From Oryzobacter telluris (GTDB taxonomy: Bacteria; Actinomycetota; Actinomycetes; Actinomycetales; Dermatophilaceae): 64,000 nucleotides of DNA. Below are positions 48,355 through 57,013 of the stretch, piece after piece; positions within the stretch are counted from its first letter, which is position 1; every line of letters starts with the position of its first letter. The notes under the pieces were generated by a model, which was not told where the DNA came from, ran no database searches, and worked only from the letters and a program-made list of their open reading frames with translations. The stretch spans positions 186,001-250,000 of the forward strand of contig NZ_CP170723.1 of the NCBI RefSeq assembly GCF_043099285.1, in the 5' to 3' direction. Both the position numbers and the translations under genes were made by a program.

Positions 48355-49218
48355 TCAGGCCGCGGTGGACGCGCCGGTGCCCGCGGGCTCGTCGGCGAGG
48401 TCGTCGCGCAGGCGGTCGAGGGTGGCCCGCAGGATCCGCGACACCTGCATCTGGCTCACCCCGATGCGCTCCCCGATCTCGCTCTGGGTCAGCTCGTCGA
48501 CGAACCGCAGCGACAGCACGAGGCGCTGGCGGTCCGGGAGCACGGCGATGGCGCGGCGCAGCGCGTCGCGCGTGGCGAGGGTCCCCGACGGGCACTCGGT
48601 GACGAGGACGAGGTCGCCCAGGTCGCCGTCGCCGACCGGCTCGTCGAGCGAGGTCGCGTGGTAGGCCACGGCACCCCGGCGCACGTCGCCGACGTCGGCC
48701 CGGGTGACGCCCAGCGCACAGGCCAGCTCGTCCTCGGCGGGATGGCGGCCGAGGGCGTGGCGCAGGCGCTCCTCCTCGGAGAGCAGGGACACCCGCAGCT
48801 CCTGGATGCGGCGCGGCGGGCGCACCGCCCAGCCGTGGTCGCGGAACCAGCGCTTCACCTCGCCGGAGATCGTCGGGGTCGCGTAGGCGGCGAAGCCGGG
48901 GCCCGCGCCGGGGCGGTAGCGCCGCACGGCCTTGACGAGCGCGGTGCGGGCGACCTGCACCAGGTCGTCGGTGTCGATGCCGCGCCCCCGGTACCGGGTG
49001 GCGACTCCGTCGGCCAGCGGGAGGGCGAGCAGGACGATCCGCTCGCGCAGGGCCGACCGCCGGGCCTCGTCCTCCGGGGCGACGAGCGCGAGCTCGACCG
49101 CAAGGGGCTCGACCACCACGTCGAGGTGGTCGACCTCCGAGGCGGTGGGAGCGGGGGCACCAGTGGAAGCGGTGGTGGTGGGGGCCGCAGGGGCGGCAAG
49201 GGAACCGGAATACGCCAT
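48355..49218 (-). CDS. SigB/SigF/SigG-type alternative sigma factor
   Basis: 287 residues. After an Ala/Thr-rich start of about 35 residues come region 2 (ATRYRGRGIDTDDLVQVARTALVKAVRRYRPGAGPGFAAYATPTISGEVKRWFRDH), region 3 (LGRHPAEDELACALG) and region 4 (LPDRQRLVLSLRFVDELTQSEIGERIGVSQMQVSRILR). This is the stress/sporulation sigma group normally held by an RsbW-type kinase. No partner gene is adjacent; an RsbW-like protein lies at 61876-62415. ATG 49218 follows GAGGA. Confidence 0.92.
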   Translation of the reverse strand: MAYSGSLAAPAAPTTTASTGAPAPTASEVDHLDVVVEPLAVELALVAPEDEARRSALRERIVLLALPLADGVATRYRGRGIDTDDLVQVARTALVKAVRRYRPGAGPGFAAYATPTISGEVKRWFRDHGWAVRPPRRIQELRVSLLSEEERLRHALGRHPAEDELACALGVTRADVGDVRRGAVAYHATSLDEPVGDGDLGDLVLVTECPSGTLATRDALRRAIAVLPDRQRLVLSLRFVDELTQSEIGERIGVSQMQVSRILRATLDRLRDDLADEPAGTGASTAA

Positions 49219-49456
49219 GGACACGTCCTCGTCGAACGGGTCGGCGCGCTGTCGGACCGAGGCCCAGAAGAGGGCCGTTCCGACCGTACCGCGGCCACGG
49301 GGTCCACCGGGGGTCTCGGGACGGGGCATCATCGCCAGGCCGACCGGCGAGCGCTGGACCTGCACGTTTGGGCTCGATCGGCTCGGGTACGTGAGAAGGT
49401 CAGCCGGGGGAAACGGGCGCAGACCGCCCGGACCCCGGGGGACGAGGAGGTCCGCG

Positions 49457-49789
49457 ATGACCCAGACCAGCGACCGACCGGTGCGTGCGCACCCGGCGGA
49501 CCCGGCCCCTCGTTCCCCCGTCGCCGCGGCCTCGGCCGCCACCGTCACCCCGCTCGCCGTGCAGCCGCCCGGCCCGGCCGAGGCCCTCGAGCGCGACCTC
49601 GCCGACCTGCGGGTCGCCCTCGCCACGCACCCCTTCCCGACCCACCAGGACGACCTGCTCGCCCACCTCGTCCGCCGCCGCGAGCCGATCCGCCTCGCCT
49701 GCCGGGTGTCCGGGCTGTCGCGCACCCGCAGCTACACCTCGCTCGACGAGGTGTGTGACGCCATCGGGCGGGGCCCCGTCCTCGACTGA
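49457..49789 (+). CDS. DUF2795-like small protein
   Basis: 110 residues. A disordered Pro/Ala-rich N-terminus of about 45 residues precedes a compact helical domain (DLADLRVALATHPFPTHQDDLLAHLVRRREPIRLACRVSGLSRTRSYTSLDEVCDAIG). That domain resembles DUF2795, a short family frequent in actinobacteria without known role. GAGGAGG lies 7 nt before ATG 49457. It is divergent from the SigF-type gene across a 238-nt gap, where I see no further gene. Confidence 0.7.
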   Translation: MTQTSDRPVRAHPADPAPRSPVAAASAATVTPLAVQPPGPAEALERDLADLRVALATHPFPTHQDDLLAHLVRRREPIRLACRVSGLSRTRSYTSLDEVCDAIGRGPVLD

Positions 49790-49854
49790 CGACGGTCGTG
49801 GCACGGTCGTGGCCGGGGCGTGGTCGGCCGCCGTGGGGTGCCGACCTGCGGGTG

Positions 49855-49867
49855 CATACTCGTGCTC
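49855..49867 (+). promoter_or_regulatory. Leaderless promoter of the GAF-ANTAR gene
   Basis: CATACT (49855-49860) is 7 nt before GTG 49868. This decides the start against GTG 49862 and earlier codons. Confidence 0.55.
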
Positions 49868-50626
49868 GTGGCCTCCCTGCCGACCTCCTCCGACGACCTC
49901 CTCCGCCTCGCCGAGGCGATGACGCTGGTCGCCGGGCGGGCGACCGTGGAGGGCGGTGCACCGCTGCAGGCGCTGGTCGAGGCCACGACCGACCACATCC
50001 CGCAGGCGTCGAGCGCGAGCATCACCGTGCTGCGCGGCGGCCGGTTCCGCAGCGAGGCGTCCACGGGCGCCATCGCGCCGCGCGCCGACGCCCTCCAGTA
50101 CGAGATCGGCTCGGGCCCGTGCGTCGACGCCGTGCTCGACGACAACGTCTACGTCACGGGCGACGTGACGCGCGACGAGCGGTGGCCCGAGTGGGGCGCC
50201 CGCGCCAACGCGGAGACCGGGGTGCGCAGCGTGCTCGCGCACCGGCTGACGCTGCTCGACGACTCCGACGCGATCGCCTGCCTCAACGTCTTCTCGCCCG
50301 AGGTCGACGCGTTCGGTCACCGCGACGTCGGCGCCGGCCTCGTCCTCGCGACGCACGGCTCGCTGCTCGTCACCGCCCTCGTGGCGCGGGACAAGGCGGC
50401 CAACCTGCGCAGTGCGCTGGAGTCGAACCGGGAGATCGGCGTGGCCATGGGCATCCTCATGAAGACCCACAGGCTCACCCGCGAGCAGGCGTTCGACGTC
50501 CTGCGCGTCGCCAGCCAGGACGCCAACCGCAAGGTCGCCGACATCGCCACGGAGGTCGCCGACACCGGCGTGCTGGCGATCTCGCGGTGGCCGGCCGGGG
50601 TTCCCGACGAGGCGCCGCGGGGCTGA
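49868..50626 (+). CDS. GAF-ANTAR RNA-binding regulator
   Basis: 252 residues. A GAF domain occupies about 20-155 (SASITVLRGGRFRSEASTGAI, YEIGSGPCVDAV, AHRLTLLDDSDAIACLNVFS). A C-terminal ANTAR domain follows (about 175-235: ALESNREIGVAMGILMKTHRLTREQAFDVLRVASQDANRKVADIA). ANTAR domains bind paired hexaloop RNA hairpins to stop termination. The sensed signal is unknown and no target hairpin pair is obvious here. Single gene. Confidence 0.9.
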   Translation: MASLPTSSDDLLRLAEAMTLVAGRATVEGGAPLQALVEATTDHIPQASSASITVLRGGRFRSEASTGAIAPRADALQYEIGSGPCVDAVLDDNVYVTGDVTRDERWPEWGARANAETGVRSVLAHRLTLLDDSDAIACLNVFSPEVDAFGHRDVGAGLVLATHGSLLVTALVARDKAANLRSALESNREIGVAMGILMKTHRLTREQAFDVLRVASQDANRKVADIATEVADTGVLAISRWPAGVPDEAPRG

Positions 50627-50753
50627 GGTCACGACCGCGCGCGACACTCTTCCGAGAAAGTTTCGTCGGCACGGTCGCATCCGTGGGGTCCCGTTCGTGG
50701 AGAGGGTGAGGGCAAGGCACCCGGCCGCCGCCCGTCACCGCGAGGAGAGAGTC

Positions 50754-51113
50754 ATGACCCACTACCTGCTGTCCGTCTGGCACGACAAGGACGCGACCCC
50801 CGAGGACATCTACCCCGACGCCGCCGAGCGCGAGCAGGCGTACGCCGACACCGGCGCCTTCAACGACGAGCTCCGGGCCAGCGGCAACTGGGTGTTCGCC
50901 GGCGGCCTGCACTCCCCGAACACCGCGACCGTCGTCGACGGCACCGGCGGCGAGGCCGTCACCACCGACGGCCCCTACAGCGAGGCCAAGGAGCAGATCG
51001 GCGGCTTCTGGGTCATCGACGCCCCCGACCTCGACGCGGCGCTCGCCATCGCGGCTCGTGGGTCGAAGGCCTGCCGGGGCAAGGTCGAGGTCCGCCCCTT
51101 CCAGGGCGAGTGA
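50754..51113 (+). CDS. YCII-family (DGPF-domain) protein paired with ECF42 sigma
   Basis: 119 residues. The family motif DGPYSEAKEQIGGFWVIDAPDLDAALAIA includes the DGP signature. ATG 50754 follows GAGGAGAG. Its stop overlaps the sigma factor GTG by 4 nt. DGPF proteins are the constant companions and usual targets of ECF42 sigma factors; their biochemical role is unknown. I found no convincing copy of an ECF42 target promoter in the 127-nt gap upstream. Confidence 0.92.
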   Translation: MTHYLLSVWHDKDATPEDIYPDAAEREQAYADTGAFNDELRASGNWVFAGGLHSPNTATVVDGTGGEAVTTDGPYSEAKEQIGGFWVIDAPDLDAALAIAARGSKACRGKVEVRPFQGE

Positions 51114-52384
51114 CCGAGGACCCCACCGCCCCCGGCGCCCTCCCCTCCCCCGAGGAGGCCGCGCCGGGGGGCGGGGCCCACCTCGACGCGGTGTACCGCG
51201 CCGAGTTCGGCCGGGTGGTGGCCGCCCTCACCGCTCGGTTCCGCGACCTCGACCTCGCCGAGGAGATGGCCCAGGAGGCCTTCGTCGAGGCGGTCCGTCG
51301 CTGGCCCAGCGAGGGCGTCCCACCCAACCCGGGTGCCTGGCTCACCGTCGTCGCGCGCAACCGCGCCCTCGACCGGCTGCGGCGGGAGTCCACCCGCCAG
51401 GCCCGTCACGAGGAGGCCGACATGCTGGGCGCACCCGAGGACCCGATGCTGCCCGTCACGTCGGTCGTCGACGAGCGGCTGCGGCTGCTGTTCACGTGCT
51501 CCCACCCGGCGCTGGCTCCGGAGTCGCGCGTCGCCCTCACCCTGCGGCTGCTCGGCGGCCTCACCGTGCCCGAGGTCGCCGACGCGTTCCTCGTCCCCGA
51601 GCGGACGATGGCGCAGCGGATCACCCGGGCCAAGCGCAAGATCGCCGCGGCCAACATCCCCTACCGGGTGCCGCCCGACCACGAGCTTCCCGAGCGGCTG
51701 TCCGGTGTCCTCGCGGTTGTCTACCTGGTCTTCACCGAGGGCCACCTGCCGGGGTCCGGCGCGGTCGCCGTGCGCGAGGACCTGTGCGCCGAGGCCATCC
51801 GGCTCTGCCGGCTGCTGCGCGAGCTGATGCCCGACGAGCCGGAGGTCGCGGGGCTGCTCGCGCTCATGCTGCTCACCGACGCACGCCGGTCGGCCCGCGT
51901 CGACGACGAGGGCGTGCTCGTCACGCTCGACGAGCAGGACCGCTCGCGCTGGGACCGCGCGGAGATCGCCGAGGGGCATGCCCTGGTGCGGGAGTGCCTG
52001 CGCCGCAACCAAGCCGGTCACTACCAGCTGCTCGCCGCGGTGAACGCCGTGCACACCGACGCCCCGACCGCCGCCGACACCGCGTGGGACCAGGTGCTCG
52101 CGCTCTACGACCAGATCGTCGCTGTGACGCCGACCCCGGTGGTGGCGCTGAACCGGGCCGTCGCGCTGGCCGAGGTGGCGGGGCCGGCGGCCGGGCTGGA
52201 GGTCGTCGACGGGCTGGCCGGCCCGCTCGACGGCTACCACCCGTTCCACGCGACCCGGGCCGACCTCCTCAGGCGGCTGGGGCGGGCGGAGGAGGCCCGG
52301 GCGGCCTACGACCGGGCCCTGGCCCTCGCCGGCAACCCCGCCGAGCAGGCCTTCCTCCAGCGCCGCCGCGCCGCCCTGCCCTGA
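51110..52384 (+). CDS. ECF42-family sigma factor with C-terminal TPR-like domain
   Basis: 424 residues, more than twice a minimal ECF factor. Region 2 lies at about 25-95 (AVYRAEFGRVVAALTARFRDLDLAEEMAQEAFVEAVRRW) and region 4 at about 130-185 (LLFTCSHPALAPESRVALTLRLLGGLTVPEVADAFLVPERTMAQRITRAKRKI). A long helical C-terminal extension follows, with TPR-like repeats near the end (GYHPFHATRADLLRRLGRAEEARAAYDRALALAGN). ECF42 factors have no anti-sigma factor and are thought to be controlled through this extension. It is coupled to the YCII gene. Confidence 0.93.
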   Translation: MTEDPTAPGALPSPEEAAPGGGAHLDAVYRAEFGRVVAALTARFRDLDLAEEMAQEAFVEAVRRWPSEGVPPNPGAWLTVVARNRALDRLRRESTRQARHEEADMLGAPEDPMLPVTSVVDERLRLLFTCSHPALAPESRVALTLRLLGGLTVPEVADAFLVPERTMAQRITRAKRKIAAANIPYRVPPDHELPERLSGVLAVVYLVFTEGHLPGSGAVAVREDLCAEAIRLCRLLRELMPDEPEVAGLLALMLLTDARRSARVDDEGVLVTLDEQDRSRWDRAEIAEGHALVRECLRRNQAGHYQLLAAVNAVHTDAPTAADTAWDQVLALYDQIVAVTPTPVVALNRAVALAEVAGPAAGLEVVDGLAGPLDGYHPFHATRADLLRRLGRAEEARAAYDRALALAGNPAEQAFLQRRRAALP

Positions 52385-52503
52385 GCACACCCTGTTCACG
52401 GGCGGCGGGCGCGACCTCGGCATGCGGCGCGAGCGGCTAGCGTGGGCCCGTCCGACTCCCTGTGCACGCCCTGTGCCCGCCTCGACCGTTGGAGGAACCC
52501 CCG

Positions 52504-53442
52504 ATGGCTGGTGGACTCGTCGCCCTCCTCGACGACATCGCCGCGCTCGCCAAGCTCGCGGCCGCCTCGATCGACGACGTCGGTGCCGCGGCCGGACGGG
52601 CCAGCGTCAAGGCCGCGGGCGTCGTCGTCGACGACACCGCCGTCACCCCGCGCTACGTCCAGGGCTTCACGGCCGACCGCGAGCTGCCGATCATCCGCAA
52701 GATCGCCGTCGGGTCGCTGCGCAACAAGCTCCTCATCATCCTGCCGGCGGCCCTGCTGCTCTCGCAGTTCCTGCCGTGGCTGCTCACCCCGATCCTCATG
52801 GTCGGCGGCACCTACCTCTGCTACGAGGGCGCCGAGAAGATCTGGGAGAAGGTCTCCGGGCACGAGCACGAGCAGACCCCGGCCGCCGTCGACGGCGACG
52901 AGGACCACGAGAAGACGATGGTGGGCGGCGCCATCCGCACCGACTTCATCCTCTCCGCCGAGATCATGGTCATCGCGCTCAACGAGGTCGAGACCGAGCC
53001 GTTCGTCTCGCGCGCGCTCATCCTCGTGGTCGTCGCCATCGCCATCACGGTGCTCGTCTACGGCGTCGTCGCGCTCATCGTGAAGATGGACGACATCGGG
53101 CTGGCGCTCACCCAGCGCGAGTCCGGCGGGGTGCAGGCGGTGGGCCGCGGCCTCGTGGCGGGGATGCCGAAGCTGCTCGCCGTCCTCTCCACCGTCGGCA
53201 TCGTCGCGATGCTCTGGGTCGGCGGGCACATCCTCCTCGTCGGGGTCGACGAGCTCGGCTGGCACTGGCTCTACGACACAGTCCACCACTGGGAGGAGGC
53301 CGTGGGCGGCGGTGCGCTCGGCTGGGTCGTCAACACCGCAGTGTCGGCCGTCATCGGGCTCGTCGTGGGGGCGGTCGTCGTGGCGGTCATCACCACCGTG
53401 AAGAAGGCGCGCTCGGGCGACAGCGAGCCCGCCGCCCACTGA
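52504..53442 (+). CDS. DUF808 family inner-membrane protein
   Basis: 312 residues. The conserved start GGLVALLDDIAALAKLAAASIDDV is followed by DDTAVTPRYVQGF, both DUF808 hallmarks (E. coli YedI family). Several hydrophobic segments lie at about 75-110, 160-200 and 215-300. Function unknown; it does not look like a transporter. TTGGAGGA precedes ATG 52504. A -10-like TAGCGT (52438-52443) suggests a leader of about 55 nt. It converges on the next gene across a palindrome. Confidence 0.9.
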   Translation: MAGGLVALLDDIAALAKLAAASIDDVGAAAGRASVKAAGVVVDDTAVTPRYVQGFTADRELPIIRKIAVGSLRNKLLIILPAALLLSQFLPWLLTPILMVGGTYLCYEGAEKIWEKVSGHEHEQTPAAVDGDEDHEKTMVGGAIRTDFILSAEIMVIALNEVETEPFVSRALILVVVAIAITVLVYGVVALIVKMDDIGLALTQRESGGVQAVGRGLVAGMPKLLAVLSTVGIVAMLWVGGHILLVGVDELGWHWLYDTVHHWEEAVGGGALGWVVNTAVSAVIGLVVGAVVVAVITTVKKARSGDSEPAAH

Positions 53443-53443
53443 C

Positions 53444-53557
53444 CTGCGGGCTCTGGTCCACCCCGTCGGCTCTGGTCCATCTGCCCGGATGGCGTCGCGT
53501 TCGCACCGCCATCCCCGCAGGTCGACGCCATCCGACCGAGTGGACCAGAGCCCGCAG
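53444..53557. repeat. Nested palindromic element (family F) between convergent genes
   Basis: The perfect 17-nt arms CTGCGGGCTCTGGTCCA (53444-53460) and complement (53541-53557) bound 80 nt. A second dyad, GATGGCGTCG and CGACGCCATC (53488-53497, 53523-53532), is nested inside, and a partial second copy of the outer arm (GGCTCTGGTCCA) starts near 53468. The structure is too elaborate for a plain terminator. Confidence 0.8.
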
Positions 53558-53568
53558 CAGGGGCAGGG

Positions 53569-54477
53569 TCAGGCGGCGGAGGTGTCGGTGGCCTCGTCGG
53601 CGCGCAGGACGACGAGCCGGGCCGCGCAGGCCCCGCGGACCGTCTCGGTCACGGTGTCGCGCAGCTCCTGGCGCATCGTCGGGTCGACCACGGAGACGAC
53701 CGCGTAGTAGAGCGCCGAGAACGCGGCGAGGAAGCCCGCCACCTTCAGCAGCGGCGCCGTGACGGCGAACGTCCGTCGGTCGGTGGCGATCTCGGCGAGC
53801 ACCGCGGGGTCGACCGTGGTCCACGCGCCGACCACCTGCGTCGGCACCGCCACGGTGCCGAGAACGGTGAAGAAGACGAGGACGCCCGCCCCGACGACGG
53901 CCGTCACGACGAGCCGCGACACGGTCGCGACGAGCCGCAGGGTGCGGGTCTGGCCGGGGGTCAGGGGGCAGGTGACGGGTGCCTCGAGGTCGGACCCGCT
54001 GTCCTGCAGCGGAGTCCCGGCGAGGGCTTCCTCCAGGTCGGCGGTGGAGTCGAACGTGCTGAGGGCGCCGAGGTCGAGCCGCTTGCGGCTGCCGAGGAAC
54101 GCCGCGCTGACGACGACGAACAGCAGGACGGCCGCCGTGTACGCCCCGCCCGACAGCATCCCCACCGACTGCCACACCTCGGCGGTGAAGAAGAAGAACG
54201 TGACGACGCCGAGGAGCAGGGGCAGGGTGCGCGCCATCGCAGGCCCGGTCGACACGAGGCCGCTCCACAGCTCACGGGTGACGAACACGACGACCGACAC
54301 CACCGTGCGCAGCGCCCGCCACGCGCCACCCCGGCCGAGCCGGGTGTCGTCGAGCAGGGCCGACAGGCCGCGGTCGGAGAACCACTCGACGACGTCCCGG
54401 TCCTGACCCTGCACCGGGCCAATGTAGGCCGTCGGGACGCCGTTCCCTCGGTCGCGCCACGGCGACGGGAACCTCAT
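53569..54477 (-). CDS. Multi-pass membrane protein of unknown function
   Basis: 302 residues, about five hydrophobic helices (about 58-78, 82-105, 110-130, 190-215, 245-268). A soluble segment between the third and fourth carries acidic residues and one cysteine, and the cytoplasmic tail is charged. No family is recognised. Its ATG overlaps the stop of the upstream TVP38-type gene by 4 nt, so it is the last gene of a three-gene leftward operon with that gene and the exporter. Confidence 0.6.
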   Translation of the reverse strand: MRFPSPWRDRGNGVPTAYIGPVQGQDRDVVEWFSDRGLSALLDDTRLGRGGAWRALRTVVSVVVFVTRELWSGLVSTGPAMARTLPLLLGVVTFFFFTAEVWQSVGMLSGGAYTAAVLLFVVVSAAFLGSRKRLDLGALSTFDSTADLEEALAGTPLQDSGSDLEAPVTCPLTPGQTRTLRLVATVSRLVVTAVVGAGVLVFFTVLGTVAVPTQVVGAWTTVDPAVLAEIATDRRTFAVTAPLLKVAGFLAAFSALYYAVVSVVDPTMRQELRDTVTETVRGACAARLVVLRADEATDTSAA

Positions 54478-55124
54478 CCGGCCGCTCCGTCGACGCGACG
54501 GGCGCCGAGCCGCCGTCCGGTCAGGACGGCCACCACGAGGAGGAGGGTGGCGGCACTGGCGACGGCGAGCAGGGTGGTCGAGTCACGCCCGGCGCTCGCG
54601 CCCACCGTGGCCCAGGCGACCGACCCCGGCACCACGCCCACGAGCGTGCCGAGGGCGTAGTCGCGGGTGCGGACCGCGCTCAGCCCGGCGCCGTAGTTGG
54701 TGAGGACGAAGGGCGCCACGGGGGTCAGCCGCGCCACGACCACGGCGACGAGGCCCTGGTCGTGCAGGAGGCGCTCGACCCGGTCGATGCGCGGTCCGGT
54801 CAGCTGGGCGACGGCCTCGCGTCCCAGCCGCCGGGCGATCGCGAAGGTGAGCGCTGCAGCGAGGACCGACCCGACGAGGGAGAGCGCGATGCCTCCTCCC
54901 ACGCCGAACAGTGCGCCGGCGATCGCCCCGAGGAGGCTGCGGGGCACCGGTCCCAGGCAGACCACGACGTGGAGAACGACGAAGACCAGCCCACCCCAGG
55001 CCCCGGCGTCGCGCACGGCCGAGCGGACCACCGCGAGGTCCTCCCCGAGCAGGAGCCACGCCATCACCCCGCCCACGGCGATGGCGAGGAGGAGGCCGGC
55101 GAGCCGCAGGCGGGCGGGCGTCAT
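54474..55124 (-). CDS. TVP38/TMEM64 (DedA-like) membrane protein
   Basis: 216 residues with about five membrane helices. The family core reads GPVPRSLLGAIAGALFGVGGGIALSLVGSVLAAALTFAIARRLGREAV, followed by VARLTPVAPFVLTNYGAGLSAVRTRDYALGTLVGVVPG. The re-entrant-loop motif is typical of VTT/DedA proteins, which include lipid scramblases and undecaprenyl-phosphate flippases. The actual substrate is unknown. Its ATG overlaps the upstream exporter stop (TGATG). Confidence 0.88.
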   Translation of the reverse strand: MTPARLRLAGLLLAIAVGGVMAWLLLGEDLAVVRSAVRDAGAWGGLVFVVLHVVVCLGPVPRSLLGAIAGALFGVGGGIALSLVGSVLAAALTFAIARRLGREAVAQLTGPRIDRVERLLHDQGLVAVVVARLTPVAPFVLTNYGAGLSAVRTRDYALGTLVGVVPGSVAWATVGASAGRDSTTLLAVASAATLLLVVAVLTGRRLGARRVDGAAG

Positions 55125-56698
55125 CAGGCGGGGTGGGCGGGGGTGGCCGGAACCGCGGCGCCGATCCGCCGGGCACGGACCGCCACCGCGCACAGGGCGG
55201 CGAGGAGGACCGTGACGATGGTGAAGCCGAGCACGGGCTCGAGCGGGATCGCGATCCCGATGGCGCCGCCGACGACCCAGAACGCCTGGAGGATCGTCTC
55301 GGACCAGGAGAAGACCCGGGCGCGCGTGTGCTCGGCGACGTCGCGCTGGATGACGGCGTCGAGGCAGAGCTTGACGAGCTGGCCGAACACCCCGGTCGCG
55401 AGGCCGAGCGCCACGAGGGTCCACACCGAGTAGAAGGCGGCGGTCAGCACGCCGGACGCGATGGTCACGAGGGCGAGGACCCCGGACATCAGCTCGGGCG
55501 AGGGGGCGCGGCGCAGGTTCCCGGCCACGGAGCCGAGCGCGTTGCCGATCCCCGCCGCGGCGGCCACCAGGGCGAGCACCGTGGGGCCCGCCCAGCCGGG
55601 GATGGGGTGCTCGCGCATGAGGAAGGCGAGGAAGAGGACGAGGAATCCCGACAGCAGCCGCGCGCCCGACGTGATCCAGAGGATGTAGCGCACCGCCCGT
55701 GGCAGCGCCCGCATCCGGCGCACCCCGCGGCCGGCCGTGGGCAGCGGGCCGGTGCCGACGGGGACGCCGTCGAGGTCGACCTCGCCGAGGGTGGCGTCGA
55801 CCTTCGGGGGCAGGCGGATGGCAAGGACCGTGGCCGCGACGTAGACGGCGAACGCGAAGCGCAGCGACCAGTCGGGGCCGACCTGTGCCAGGCCGCCCGC
55901 GATGCCTCCGCCGAGCACCATCCCGATGAGCCCGGCGATGGTCAGGCGCGAGTTGGCGGTGACCAGGCTGATGCTGCGCGGCAGGAGGCGCGGGATCGCC
56001 GCCGCGCGCGCGACCGCGTACGAGCGGCTGGCCACGAGGCAGCCCAGGGCCGCGGGGAAGAGCCAGGGGCTGTCCTCGACCACCGCCGACGCGAGCACCC
56101 AGGCGAGGAAGGCGCGGGTCGCGAGCGTCGTGCCGAGGGCCCAGCGGCGCCCGTGGCGGAACCGGTCGAGGAGCGGGCCGACGAGCGGCGCGAGGAGCAC
56201 GAACGGCGCCATCGTGAGCACGAGGAAGAGGGCGACCCGGCCGCGGGCCTCGTCGGTGGGCAGGGCGAAGACGGTGCCGGCGAGGGAGATGGTGAGGGCG
56301 GCATCGGCGGCGACGTTGACCGCGTGCATCTCGGTGAGGCGCGCGAGGCCGCTGTCGTCGGCCCCGTCGGCGGCGGCGAAGGCGCGGAACTTGCGGGCGG
56401 CGAAGCGCCCCCCGCGGGCGGCGAGGCGGCCACCCCCGGCCGCGACGCGTCCTCCGCCTGCTGCGGCACGGGCGCCTGCCTGTCCGCCGCGGCGCGCGGC
56501 CCGGCCGGCGTCGGCGATCCGGTCGCGGGCCCGGCGCTCGCGGGCGGCGGTGGAGGCGGGGCCGTCATCGCGTGGGGGCGATGCGTCGTAGGGAGGCAGT
56601 GGCGAGGTGGGCTCGGGGCGGAGCGGTTCGGTGGGCGGCGACGCCGGGCCGCCGCCCGGGACGCCGGGCGGTCGCTGCATCGGGTCGAACTCGCTCAT
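55124..56698 (-). CDS. MFS transporter with repetitive basic N-terminus
   Basis: 524 residues. The first 120 residues are cytoplasmic: a Pro-rich stretch, then a basic, heptad-like run of GGGRVAA, GGGRLAA, RGGRFAA units (about 75-100). About twelve membrane helices follow, with an MFS-type loop (GPLLDRFRHGRRWAL) after helix 2 and an amphipathic linker near the middle. The class resembles drug or permease-like MFS proteins; substrate unknown. ATG 56698 heads the leftward three-gene operon. The tandem repeats at 56761-56941 lie just upstream. Confidence 0.82.
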   Translation of the reverse strand: MSEFDPMQRPPGVPGGGPASPPTEPLRPEPTSPLPPYDASPPRDDGPASTAARERRARDRIADAGRAARRGGQAGARAAAGGGRVAAGGGRLAARGGRFAARKFRAFAAADGADDSGLARLTEMHAVNVAADAALTISLAGTVFALPTDEARGRVALFLVLTMAPFVLLAPLVGPLLDRFRHGRRWALGTTLATRAFLAWVLASAVVEDSPWLFPAALGCLVASRSYAVARAAAIPRLLPRSISLVTANSRLTIAGLIGMVLGGGIAGGLAQVGPDWSLRFAFAVYVAATVLAIRLPPKVDATLGEVDLDGVPVGTGPLPTAGRGVRRMRALPRAVRYILWITSGARLLSGFLVLFLAFLMREHPIPGWAGPTVLALVAAAAGIGNALGSVAGNLRRAPSPELMSGVLALVTIASGVLTAAFYSVWTLVALGLATGVFGQLVKLCLDAVIQRDVAEHTRARVFSWSETILQAFWVVGGAIGIAIPLEPVLGFTIVTVLLAALCAVAVRARRIGAAVPATPAHPA

Positions 56699-56760
56699 CT
56701 CGCGTCGATCTTCTCCCGAGTGGGCGACCGACGGCGAGCGCGACCCTCCGTGGCTCCGCC

Positions 56761-56941
56761 GGTTCGAGGTATTCGGCCCCCGTCCCGCACGGCCCGAATA
56801 CCTCGACCCGATGCCGGGTCGAGGTGAAACCCGACCCGGAGGTGGTCGGACATCACCTCGAACAGCGCCGGGCTGGGGTGGTTCGAGGTATTCGGCCCGC
56901 GTCGCGCACCGCCCGAATACCTCGACCCGATGCCGGGTCGG
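56761..56941. repeat. Tandem palindromic array: family D, C, D
   Basis: Two nearly identical family D units (56761-56822 and 56880-56941) have arms TTCGAGGTATTCGG and CCGAATACCTCGA. They flank a family C unit (56816-56863) related to 21534-21582. The 315-nt divergent gap between the MFS and TPR genes holds little else, so promoters for both must lie among or beside these palindromes. Confidence 0.85.
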
Positions 56942-57013
56942 GTCGTCCTTCACCTCGACCCGGCTGCCGCGTGCGCGCGGAACAGGGGTGCCGGGTGTGG
57001 TGTTGTGGGGGCC

